Assembly: GCF_000518485.1 (NCBI RefSeq)
Contig: NZ_JADR01000008.1
Coordinates: forward strand, 62,001 to 126,000
DNA from: Olleya marilimosa CAM030
Lineage (GTDB): Bacteria; Bacteroidota; Bacteroidia; Flavobacteriales; Flavobacteriaceae
Reading direction: 5' to 3'
DNA: 64,000 bases
Numbering within the stretch: position 1 is the first letter of the stretch; each line of letters begins with the position of its first letter. Under the pieces are notes generated by a model that saw only the letters and a program-made list of their open reading frames with translations, ran no database searches and was not told the origin of the DNA. Shown piece by piece: positions 29,422-37,038 of the stretch. Made by a program: the position numbers and the translations under genes.

Positions 29422-30588
29422 ATGAATTTTAATTTTCTTACTCCAGTCCCAGACACTGTTTTAGCGCATAATCAATTATTATCGCCATTAAGTTTAGGTC
29501 AAAAAATTAAAATTCATTCAGAACAGCATGGACTGCCTGATTTAGATGATGTAAAAATTGTAATCTTAGGAGTGCTAGAAAATCGAAACGATGTTAATTA
29601 CATTGGAGAAGATTTTAATTTAAACGAAATTAGAAAATCATTCTACACTTTATACCCTGGAAGTTGGAGTTCGTCGATTGCAGATATTGGAGATATTCAA
29701 AAAGGAGATACCGTTGAGGACACCTATTTTGCATTAAAAGAAACACTAACTATTTTAATAGAAAATAAGATTATCCCAATAATAATAGGTGGTAGTCAAG
29801 ATTTGTCCTACGTTAACTATCGTGCTTATGATAGTTTAATGCCAATGGTTAACATTGTAAATGTTGATAAATCTTTTGATTTAGGAGATTCTTCTAAACC
29901 AATAAAAAATACTAGCTTCGTCGGAAAAATTATTTTAGACGAACCTTACAATCTTTTTAATTACGCCATAATTGGATATCAAACTTACTTTAATAGTCAA
30001 GAAGAGATTGATCTAATGGAGCGTTTGTATTTTGAACCCTATCGTTTAGGAGAAATATCAAATGACCTTACTCTTGTTGAGCCAGTCATGCGTGATGCTA
30101 ATATAGTTACAGTGGACTTAGGTGTGTTAAAAGCATCAGAGGTAAGTCAAAAACAAAAAGTATCACCTAACGGATTAGATGGTAAAGAGATTTGTACAGT
30201 AGCAAGGTATGCTGGTATTAGTAATAAGGTGTCTTCGTTCGGTATTTACGAGTATAAACCATCTCAAGATGACGACATTACATCCATGCTAATTTCTCAA
30301 ATGATATGGTATTTTATAGAAGGAGTAAATTGCAGAGTTAAAGATGATGATTTTTCTAATGATGATAATCATCAAAAATTCATTACTTTAGCCGAGTCTC
30401 ACGAATTAATTTTTTATAAGAGTACAAAAACAGGACGTTGGTGGATAGAAATACCATTTTTAGCAAATGTTAATAATAAATTAAAAAAACACACGTTATT
30501 ACCATGCACGCATCAAGACTATCTAGATGCTTGTAATGACAAAATACCAGAGCGTTGGTATAAGGCATATCAAAAAAATAGCGTGTAA
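29422..30588 (+). CDS. degenerate arginase/formimidoylglutamase-fold protein
   Basis: 388 residues with the overall arginase (ureohydrolase) fold: VKIVILGVLENR, IIPIIIGGSQDLSY, MVNIVNVDKSFDLG, ANIVTVDLGVLKAS. The manganese ligands of the family are largely lost. GGxHS is GGSQD (123-127), DAHxD is DKSFD (152-156, the His replaced by Lys/Ser) and SxDxDxxDP is TVDLGVLKAS (Asp232 kept, the next Asp lost). It is therefore unlikely to be an active formimidoylglutamase despite the usual automatic name. It lies 9 bases after topA and directly upstream of the gliding operon, an order I believe is common in flavobacteria. A structural or regulatory role is inference. Confidence 0.8.
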   Translation: MNFNFLTPVPDTVLAHNQLLSPLSLGQKIKIHSEQHGLPDLDDVKIVILGVLENRNDVNYIGEDFNLNEIRKSFYTLYPGSWSSSIADIGDIQKGDTVEDTYFALKETLTILIENKIIPIIIGGSQDLSYVNYRAYDSLMPMVNIVNVDKSFDLGDSSKPIKNTSFVGKIILDEPYNLFNYAIIGYQTYFNSQEEIDLMERLYFEPYRLGEISNDLTLVEPVMRDANIVTVDLGVLKASEVSQKQKVSPNGLDGKEICTVARYAGISNKVSSFGIYEYKPSQDDDITSMLISQMIWYFIEGVNCRVKDDDFSNDDNHQKFITLAESHELIFYKSTKTGRWWIEIPFLANVNNKLKKHTLLPCTHQDYLDACNDKIPERWYKAYQKNSV

Positions 30589-30675
30589 TCGATATAGACG
30601 AACAGATAAACGACAATTAATATCGTTTAAATGTTAAATTTTTACGATGAAATGTATTTTTTTTTATCGAAAAAG

Positions 30676-30706
30676 TTGTTTTTTAAAAAATATATAAATA
30701 TGTTTA
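30676..30706 (+). promoter_or_regulatory. candidate promoter of the gldK-gldN operon
   Basis: TTG at 30676-30678 is followed after 20 bases by TATGTTTA at 30699-30706, one base off the -7 consensus TAnnTTTG. Transcription would start near 30712, about 40 bases before the gldK ATG. Confidence 0.45.
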
Positions 30707-30708
30707 CG

Positions 30709-30727
30709 CTCTTAAAAAATTTAAGAG
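30709..30727 (+). repeat. perfect hairpin in the gldK leader
   Basis: CTCTTAAA and TTTAAGAG form an 8-bp stem with an AAA loop. It lies at or just after the predicted transcription start of gldK and ends 24 bases before the ATG. There is no T run, so it is not a terminator. It may be a 5' stabilising structure or a protein-binding dyad. Confidence 0.45.
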
Positions 30728-30751
30728 TATAAAATTAACCTCGAGTTTTCA

Positions 30752-32119
30752 ATGAATATGAAGAAGTTTGTATTATTAACAGCGGTTTTCGCACTATTAG
30801 TAAGTTGTGGATCAAAAGATAAGGGTCAGCTTGTTGGTGCCAAAGGAAAAAAATGGCACCCAGAAAAACCTTATGGTATGACATTAGTTCCTGGTGGAGC
30901 TTTTATTATGGGTAAAGCAGATGATGATTTAGCTGGAATCCAAGATGCACCTGCAAAAACAGTAACTGTTGCATCTTTCTATATGGATGAAACGGAAATC
31001 ACAAATAGTGAGTATCGTCAATTCGTAGAATGGGTAAGAGATTCTACAATCCGTACTAAATTGGCAATTTTAGCTGATGAGGTTGGTATGACTCAAGCTG
31101 ATGGCGGAATTGGAGAATTTGCTTTTAAAGATGCAGATACAACTAACTCTTCGGCATATGAGAAGTACATGCTAGATAACTATAGTGGTCTAGGGGAAAC
31201 AGGATATGAAGGTAGAAAATTAAATCACGATGTAGATTTAATTTTTGATACAGCAGATTATCCAGACGAGTATTACGTAGAGGTTATGGATACCATGTAT
31301 TTACCTTTAGAAGAGTCTTATAATGGACAACGTACTTGGGATGTTACTAAATTTAAGTTCCAATACACTTATATGGATATTGCTAAAGCAGCAAAAAATA
31401 AAAACTTACGTCGTAAAGATGTTATAGTTAGAGAAGAAGTAGAAATCTATCCTGATACTACATCATGGATTAGAGATTTTGCATATTCTTATAATGAGCC
31501 TATGCACAACGATTACTTTTGGCATGATGCATATAGTGACTATCCAGTGGTTGGAGTGTCTTGGCAACAAGCTAAAGCATTTTGTGAGTGGAGAACTAAA
31601 TATCACAACGACTCAAGAAGAAAAAGAAAAATGCATAACGTAGCGCGTTATAGATTACCATCAGAAGCACAGTGGGAATATGCTGCAAGAGGAGGTCTTC
31701 AAGCTGCAACTTTCCCTTGGGGAGGACCTTATGCTAAAAATGATAGAGGATGTTTTATGGCTAACTTTAAACCATTACGTGGTGATTACGCAGCAGACCA
31801 ATCATTATATACAGTAGAAGCTGATGCTTATGAGCCTAACGACTTTAACTTATATAATATGGCTGGAAATGTATCAGAATGGGTTGACTCATCTTACGAT
31901 CCATCTTCATATGAATATGCTTCAACAATTAATCCAAGTGTAAACGATCCAAGTAACAAACGTAAAGTTGTTCGTGGTGGTTCTTGGAAAGATGTTGCAT
32001 ATTACCTACAAGTTAGTTCAAGAGACTACGAATATGCAGATTCAGCAAGAAGCTATATTGGTTTCAGAACTGTGCAAGATTACATGGGAACAGATATAAC
32101 TGCTAACGCAAGACAATAA
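30752..32119 (+). CDS. gldK: gliding motility/T9SS lipoprotein GldK
   Basis: 455 residues. The lipoprotein signal ends LLVSCGSKDK (Cys19, or Cys17 from the second ATG at 30758). The rest is a formylglycine-generating-enzyme-like (sulfatase-modifying) domain: GMTLVPGGAFIMG, SFYMDETEITNSEYRQFVEW, PVVGVSWQQAKAFCEWRT, YRLPSEAQWEYAARGG, NVSEWVDSS and VVRGGSWKD. GldK forms, with GldN, the periplasmic ring under the outer membrane of the type IX secretion/gliding machine. It is first in a gldK-L-M-N operon. The family keeps the fold but is not known as an enzyme. Confidence 0.96.
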   Translation: MNMKKFVLLTAVFALLVSCGSKDKGQLVGAKGKKWHPEKPYGMTLVPGGAFIMGKADDDLAGIQDAPAKTVTVASFYMDETEITNSEYRQFVEWVRDSTIRTKLAILADEVGMTQADGGIGEFAFKDADTTNSSAYEKYMLDNYSGLGETGYEGRKLNHDVDLIFDTADYPDEYYVEVMDTMYLPLEESYNGQRTWDVTKFKFQYTYMDIAKAAKNKNLRRKDVIVREEVEIYPDTTSWIRDFAYSYNEPMHNDYFWHDAYSDYPVVGVSWQQAKAFCEWRTKYHNDSRRKRKMHNVARYRLPSEAQWEYAARGGLQAATFPWGGPYAKNDRGCFMANFKPLRGDYAADQSLYTVEADAYEPNDFNLYNMAGNVSEWVDSSYDPSSYEYASTINPSVNDPSNKRKVVRGGSWKDVAYYLQVSSRDYEYADSARSYIGFRTVQDYMGTDITANARQ

Positions 32120-32138
32120 GATTAAACACACTTAACTA

Positions 32139-32176
32139 AACAACTAAAATTAACAACTAAAACTTAACAACTAAAA
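32139..32176 (+). repeat. three tandem copies of AACAACTAAAA between gldK and gldL
   Basis: AACAACTAAAA occurs at 32139-32149, 32152-32162 and 32166-32176, with a 13-14 base period. It fills most of the 70-base gap and ends 13 bases before the gldL ATG. It could unstructure the mRNA for translation initiation, or be prone to slippage. Confidence 0.75.
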
Positions 32177-32189
32177 AAACTTAGAAATT

Positions 32190-32822
32190 ATGGCACAAAA
32201 GAAATTATCAACAATGAATATGGTTTATGGTATTGGAGCAGCAATTGTAATTATTGGAGCTTTATTTAAAATACAACACTGGCCTTATGGATCTCTAATT
32301 TTAACAATAGGGATGATTGTTGAAGCAATCGTATTTACTTTATCTGCTTTTGAGAAGCAAGGAGGAGAATTAGATTGGTCATTAGTATATCCTGAATTAG
32401 CAGGAGGACAAGCAACTACTAAAAAAGCTGCTAAAGAAGAGCCAAAAGATGCAGAAGGATTATTATCTAAAAAATTAGATAACTTATTAAAAGAAGCTAA
32501 AATTGATGGTGAATTAATGAGTAGTTTAGGACAAAGTATCAAAAACTTTGAAGGTGCTGCAAAAGGAATTTCTCCAACAGTAGATTCTATAGCTGCAACT
32601 AAAAAATATGGTGAAGAAATGTCATTAGCTGCTGCACAAATGGAGTCTTTAAATAGTCTTTATAAAGTACAAATGGAAAGTGCAAGTCGTCAAGCTTCAA
32701 TCAACGAAGAAGCTGTTGAAAATGCAACTAAATTAAAAGAGCAAATGCAATCTTTAGCATCTAACTTATCTTCTTTAAACGGAGTATATGGTGGTATGTT
32801 ATCTGCAATGAACAAAAACTAA
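32190..32822 (+). CDS. gldL: gliding motility/T9SS motor protein GldL
   Basis: 210 residues. Two membrane helices lie at ~12-28 and ~35-52. The second contains the buried glutamate of the family (IGMIVEAIVF, Glu45 here, probably equivalent to Glu49 of F. johnsoniae GldL) thought to carry protons. A lysine-rich linker and a cytoplasmic helical region (~90-210) follow. With GldM it forms the proton-driven rotary motor powering gliding and T9SS export. Encoded between gldK and gldM with an unusual triple repeat before its start. Confidence 0.96.
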   Translation: MAQKKLSTMNMVYGIGAAIVIIGALFKIQHWPYGSLILTIGMIVEAIVFTLSAFEKQGGELDWSLVYPELAGGQATTKKAAKEEPKDAEGLLSKKLDNLLKEAKIDGELMSSLGQSIKNFEGAAKGISPTVDSIAATKKYGEEMSLAAAQMESLNSLYKVQMESASRQASINEEAVENATKLKEQMQSLASNLSSLNGVYGGMLSAMNKN

Positions 32823-32870
32823 TTAGTGATTAATATCAACTAATATTAATAAATAATAAACTAATTAGAA

Positions 32871-34436
32871 ATGGCAGGAGGAAAACAGTCCGCAAGACAA
32901 AAGATGATTAACTTGATGTACTTAGTATTTATTGCAATGATTGCAATGACTATGTCAAAAGAAGTGCTATCTGCATTCGGGTTAATGGATAAGAAATTTG
33001 ATAGAGCTAATGAGTTAGCTATAGCATCAAATAATGGTATTTTAACGCAGTTAAAAACACAAGCTGAAGAAAAGCCTGAAGAATTTGAATCTGCAAACAA
33101 ATTAGCAAACCAAATTAGCGCAATATCTGATGATTTTTATAAGTTTTTAGGAACAGTTAAAGCTAACGATATCGTTAAGAATGGAGGTTACGAGTTAGAA
33201 GAAAATGGAGATTTACCTTACGAAGAAATGGATAAGGGAGATAAACTTGACGAACTTTGGTTTACTGGAGACAGATTAACTAAAAGAGGCCAAGAAGTTT
33301 TAGACAGAATAGAAAAGTATAAAGCTGATATTAAAGCTGTTTTGCCTAAAGAAGGTAAATGGCAACCTGTAGTTCAAAGTTTTGAAGATCGTTTTAGTAC
33401 TGCACCAGTTAAAGATAACGATGGTGTTGAGAAAAAATGGTTAGATTATCACTTCCAAGGATTTCCAGCAATAGCATCTTACACTAAGTTAACAGCTATG
33501 CAAAATGATGTAAAAGCTACAGAAACTAACATCTACAATGGATTTTTAGGTAACCTTGTAAGTAATGCAACATCATTAAAAAACTATACAGCTATAGTAT
33601 TAGCAGATAAGTCTGCGTTTTTTGCAGGAGAGAAATTTCAAGGAAAAGTAGTTTTAGGTAAATATGCTAACGTTGCTCCAACTAAAATGAGTGTAGCAGG
33701 AAAAGAAGTTGATTTATCTAAAGCAATCGATTCAACCGGAGCAGCAACATTAGATTTTAATGTTGGTAATGTAGGAGAGCATGAAATTGATGGTAAATTT
33801 ACTTTCAAAGAAGATGGTAAGGAATTAGAAATTCCTATTATTGGAAACTACGTAGTAGTACCTAGACCAAATTCAGCAACTATTTCAGCTGACAAAATGA
33901 ATGTTGTTTATAGAGGTGTATCTAACCCAATGACAATTTCATTTGCAGGTGTACCTGATAACAAAGTAAATGCTTCAGGTTCAGGATTGTCTAAAGCTAG
34001 TGGTGTTGGAAAATACTCAATGAATCCAGGAACAGGTAAAGAAGTTACTATTAATGTAACAGCTAAGCTTGATGATGGATCAACTGCGACAGATAGAGCT
34101 GTGTTTAGAATAAAAGATATTCCTAAACCAACAGGTACTATAGCAGGTCAATCTGAAGGTGGTTTACCAAGAAATAACATTGAAATTGGTACTATTAAAG
34201 CAGAATTATCTGACTTTGATTTTGATCTACCTTTAACAGTGACATCATTTAAATTTAAAGTACCTGGTCAAGCTACTGTTAACGTAAACGGTAACAAACT
34301 TAATGGAACAGCTAAGGCTGCCTTAAGAAAAGCAAGAAGAGGTGATGCAGTACAAATATTTGATATTAAATCTAAAGCTAATTCAAGCGTTAGAATTAAA
34401 CCAGCAAGTCCAATAGCAATTGAATTAGCTAACTAA
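32871..34436 (+). CDS. gldM: gliding motility/T9SS motor protein GldM
   Basis: 521 residues. The N-terminus (AGGKQSARQKMINLMYLVFIAMIAMTMSKEVL) is one membrane helix with the family motif. The remainder is periplasmic and beta-rich, made of successive domains such as FFAGEKFQGKVVLGKYANVAP, VVPRPNSATISADKMNVVYRGVSNPM and the C-terminal PLTVTSFKFKVPGQATVNVNG. GldM is the periplasmic shaft that turns with GldL and contacts the GldK/GldN ring. Encoded 48 bases after gldL in an AT-rich gap; gldN follows after 43 bases. Confidence 0.96.
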   Translation: MAGGKQSARQKMINLMYLVFIAMIAMTMSKEVLSAFGLMDKKFDRANELAIASNNGILTQLKTQAEEKPEEFESANKLANQISAISDDFYKFLGTVKANDIVKNGGYELEENGDLPYEEMDKGDKLDELWFTGDRLTKRGQEVLDRIEKYKADIKAVLPKEGKWQPVVQSFEDRFSTAPVKDNDGVEKKWLDYHFQGFPAIASYTKLTAMQNDVKATETNIYNGFLGNLVSNATSLKNYTAIVLADKSAFFAGEKFQGKVVLGKYANVAPTKMSVAGKEVDLSKAIDSTGAATLDFNVGNVGEHEIDGKFTFKEDGKELEIPIIGNYVVVPRPNSATISADKMNVVYRGVSNPMTISFAGVPDNKVNASGSGLSKASGVGKYSMNPGTGKEVTINVTAKLDDGSTATDRAVFRIKDIPKPTGTIAGQSEGGLPRNNIEIGTIKAELSDFDFDLPLTVTSFKFKVPGQATVNVNGNKLNGTAKAALRKARRGDAVQIFDIKSKANSSVRIKPASPIAIELAN

Positions 34437-34479
34437 TCAAAATATTTGATTAATTAAAAATTATAAAAACAATTTTCAG

Positions 34480-35379
34480 ATGAATTACAAATCTTTATTA
34501 GCAGTCGTATTTGGTGTAGCATTTACCGCACAAATCAATGCGCAATCTAATATTCTTAATGCTAAATCTCCAAAAGAGATTGGTGTTAGAACAGATGAAC
34601 AAAAAGCGTTAGATAACGATAAGCCTCTAGAATACGGTTATGTTGATGATAGAGATGTTATGTTTGCTAAAATGACCTGGGAGAAAGTTGTATTAGATGA
34701 ACGTGTTAACTTTCCTCTGTACTACCCAGTAGATACAAATAACATTGGAAGCGACAGACGTTCTTTATTTGATGTACTTACTAAAGCAATTGATGAAGGT
34801 GAAATTGAAAACGTTTATAACGATTCTTATTTTACCGGAAAACGTACTAAAAAAGAGTTAGCTCAAATTAGAACAGCTGTAGATACTATGGATATTGGAT
34901 ACGATCAGTTAAATGCTGATGGTTATGTAGATCCAGAATATATTACTACAACTACTATTTCGTCTTACGATGTTTCTGCTTACTTAATTAAAGGTATGTG
35001 GTATTTTGATAAGCGTCAAGGTGAATTAAAATATAGACTATTAGGTATAGCGCCTGCTGCACCAGATGTTAACTATGTTAATTCTAATGACGAGGCAAAT
35101 AAAGAGCCTATTCCTTTATTCTGGATTTTCTATCCAGATGCACGTAACGTTTTACATGAAGCTAAAGCGTTTAATGCAAAAAACAGTGCAATGCCTTTCT
35201 CTTTTGACCATATCTTAAACGCACGTCGTTTTAGTGGTATCATTTTCAAGGAAGAAAATGTATTTGGAGATCGTAAGGTTGAAGAGTATATTGCTGAAAA
35301 TTCATTAATGCAATTATTAGAATCTGAAAGAATAAAAGAAAAAATCAGAAACTTTGAGTTAGACATGTGGTCTTACTAA
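34480..35379 (+). CDS. gldN: gliding motility/T9SS ring protein GldN
   Basis: 299 residues with a signal peptide ending INAQS (~22). The mature protein contains RDVMFAKMTWEKVVLDERVNFPLYYP, YLIKGMWYFDKRQGELKYRLLGIAPA and PLFWIFYPDARNVLHEAKAFN, which mark the GldN/PorN family. It binds GldK to form the periplasmic ring. It is the last gene of the operon and is followed by a strong terminator. sprA, sprE, sprT and gldJ are not in this window. Confidence 0.96.
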   Translation: MNYKSLLAVVFGVAFTAQINAQSNILNAKSPKEIGVRTDEQKALDNDKPLEYGYVDDRDVMFAKMTWEKVVLDERVNFPLYYPVDTNNIGSDRRSLFDVLTKAIDEGEIENVYNDSYFTGKRTKKELAQIRTAVDTMDIGYDQLNADGYVDPEYITTTTISSYDVSAYLIKGMWYFDKRQGELKYRLLGIAPAAPDVNYVNSNDEANKEPIPLFWIFYPDARNVLHEAKAFNAKNSAMPFSFDHILNARRFSGIIFKEENVFGDRKVEEYIAENSLMQLLESERIKEKIRNFELDMWSY

Positions 35380-35402
35380 ATAGTTAGATTTAATCATATT
35401 TA

Positions 35403-35436
35403 AAAAACGTTCACTGAAAAGTGAACGTTTTTTTTG
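35403..35436 (+). terminator. intrinsic terminator of the gld operon
   Basis: AAAACGTTCAC and GTGAACGTTTT form a perfect stem with a TGAAAA loop and an eight-T run. It lies 24 bases after the gldN stop. Confidence 0.9.
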
Positions 35437-35472
35437 TTTTTATATGTTCTTATATTATTCAAATAGATATTC

Positions 35473-35480
35473 TATTTTTG
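35473..35480 (+). promoter_or_regulatory. -7 element of the FAD oxidoreductase gene, predicting a leaderless mRNA
   Basis: TATTTTTG matches TAnnTTTG exactly and lies only 4 bases before the ATG at 35485. With the usual six or so bases from this element to the start point, transcription would begin at or next to the start codon. The -33 box is weak. Confidence 0.4.
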
Positions 35481-35484
35481 TGGT

Positions 35485-36525
35485 ATGAAAGTAGATTATA
35501 TAATTGTAGGTTGTGGCTTAGCTGGTGTTGCGTTTAGTGAAAAGCTTAAAGCAAAAAATAAATCGTTTGTAGTTTTTGAGGATAGTTCACAGCAATCTTC
35601 AATAGTAGCAGGTGGATTATACAATCCCGTAACTTTAAAAAGATTTACTCCTGTATGGAAAAGTGAAGAACAGTTACAAACAGCATTACCTGTTTACAAT
35701 AAACTTGAAAAGGAGTATGATGTCACTTTAGATTATAAAATTCCTGTCAGACGTCGTTTTACTTCTTTAGAAGAGCAAAATAATTGGTTTGAGGCATCTG
35801 ATAAAGTTGGTTTAAAACCTTTTTTAAATACCACGTTAATCGATAATAATAACCCAAAAATTGATGCACAGTTTAAGTTGGGTGAAGTATTAAGTACGGG
35901 ACGTTTAGATACTAAATTATTGGTTGAAAAATATCGTGCTGATTTAAAAACTAAAAATTGTTTAATAGAAGAATCTTTTGATTATGATGCATTATCAATA
36001 GGTCATGATTGTGTCATTTATAAAAATATAAATGCTAAACATATTGTTTTTGCTGAAGGTTTCGGTTTAAAACAAAACCCTTATTTCAATAATCTTCCAT
36101 TAGGTGGCACAAAGGGTCAATTATTAACCATCCAAGCACCAGATTTAAAATTAGATTATGTACTTAAATCAAGTGTATTTGTTATTCCTTTAGGTAATCA
36201 CAACTATCGTGTTGGTTCAACGTACGAACAAAAAGATAAAACCAACACTATTACATCTGAAGCTAGAGATATGCTTTTAGATAAGCTTAAAACCTTTATC
36301 AAATGTGATTTTGAGGTATTAACACAAGTCGCAGGTGTCAGACCTACAGTTAAGGACAGAAAACCATTAGTTGGTAGACATCAAACGTTTAAAAACATGT
36401 ATATTTTTAATGGCTTAGGGTCTCGAGGCGTTATGATTGCACCATACGTTGCTAATCAATTATATGATTTTATTGAAAACAATGTAGCAATTGATGCAGA
36501 GATTGATTGCAGTAGGTTTTACTAA
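35485..36525 (+). CDS. FAD-dependent oxidoreductase of the DAO family
   Basis: 346 residues. The Rossmann FAD motif VDYIIVGCGLAGVAFSEKL (~3-21) opens the protein. SIVAGGLYNPVTLKRFTP, LPLGGTKGQLLTI, and the C-terminal NGLGSRGVMIAPYVANQL are typical of glycine/D-amino-acid-oxidase-like enzymes, including the oxidase domain of MnmC. The GxGxxG variant is GCGLAG. The substrate cannot be named; an amine oxidation is likely. Cytoplasmic. Its last 4 bases overlap the convergent DUF983 gene, and no terminator separates them. Confidence 0.82.
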   Translation: MKVDYIIVGCGLAGVAFSEKLKAKNKSFVVFEDSSQQSSIVAGGLYNPVTLKRFTPVWKSEEQLQTALPVYNKLEKEYDVTLDYKIPVRRRFTSLEEQNNWFEASDKVGLKPFLNTTLIDNNNPKIDAQFKLGEVLSTGRLDTKLLVEKYRADLKTKNCLIEESFDYDALSIGHDCVIYKNINAKHIVFAEGFGLKQNPYFNNLPLGGTKGQLLTIQAPDLKLDYVLKSSVFVIPLGNHNYRVGSTYEQKDKTNTITSEARDMLLDKLKTFIKCDFEVLTQVAGVRPTVKDRKPLVGRHQTFKNMYIFNGLGSRGVMIAPYVANQLYDFIENNVAIDAEIDCSRFY

Positions 36526-36929
36526 ATAGCGTTATTTTTGGTAGCTGATTTTTCAGCTAAACTTTTGTCATAACTCATAAAAATATTAATCCAAATATTT
36601 CTTGATAACCTAACTATAACAGGGTAAAAGACAATTAGCGCTACAATAATTGCAATAAAAGCAGTGTTAAGTGTGCTGCCTAAAAATAAGTAACTTATTA
36701 CAAAAGCAGCAACAGCAAAAGCTATCCCAACACCATAACTTACATACATAGATCCATAAAAAAACGATGGTTCTATTTGATATTTTGTATTACAATGTTT
36801 ACAACGTTCATGCATACTAAATAGTTTATTTAGCACATATGGGTTTGGATTAGTATACATAGATTCTTGATGACACTTTGGACAAGAGCCAGTAAAAATA
36901 GAGTATAATTTAGAGCCTTTTTTAAACAT
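36522..36929 (-). CDS. DUF983 membrane protein with zinc-ribbon-like cysteines
   Basis: 135 residues from the ATG at 36929 (MFKKGSKLYSIFTGSCPKC). An upstream in-frame start at 36950 would add seven residues unlike the family and reach into the promoter of the next gene. Two CxxC pairs, CPKCHQES and CKHCNTK (~15-45), suggest a small zinc site. FFYGSMYVSYGVGIAFAVAAFVI and a further hydrophobic block form two or three membrane helices. The family is of unknown function. It overlaps the preceding convergent gene by 4 bases and is divergent from the ABC-F gene. Confidence 0.85.
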   Translation of the reverse strand: MFKKGSKLYSIFTGSCPKCHQESMYTNPNPYVLNKLFSMHERCKHCNTKYQIEPSFFYGSMYVSYGVGIAFAVAAFVISYLFLGSTLNTAFIAIIVALIVFYPVIVRLSRNIWINIFMSYDKSLAEKSATKNNAI

Positions 36930-36939
36930 AATAATTGTG

Positions 36940-36947
36940 TACTTTTG
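36940..36947 (+). promoter_or_regulatory. -7-like element of the ABC-F gene
   Basis: TACTTTTG fits TAnnTTTG; a -33 TTG at the right distance is not evident. It would give an 85-base leader containing the hairpin at 36968-36984. Confidence 0.35.
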
Positions 36948-36967
36948 CAATTCAAAAAATGTGTGTT

Positions 36968-36984
36968 GAAGTTTTTAAAACTTC
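36968..36984 (+). repeat. perfect hairpin in the ABC-F leader
   Basis: GAAGTTTT and AAAACTTC flank a single T, with a partly pairing outer stem (GTG and CAC). There is no T run after it. It may be a protein-binding dyad or a leader structure of the downstream ABC-F gene. Confidence 0.35.
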
Positions 36985-37038
36985 CATCACAAAATTAAGT
37001 TTTATTCTTTCAACATTAAGTAACATAAGTCACAATTC

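Noticed and set aside
36968-36984. Hairpin before the ABC-F gene as an intrinsic terminator
   Set aside because: No T run follows the stem, and the upstream gene runs in the opposite direction.
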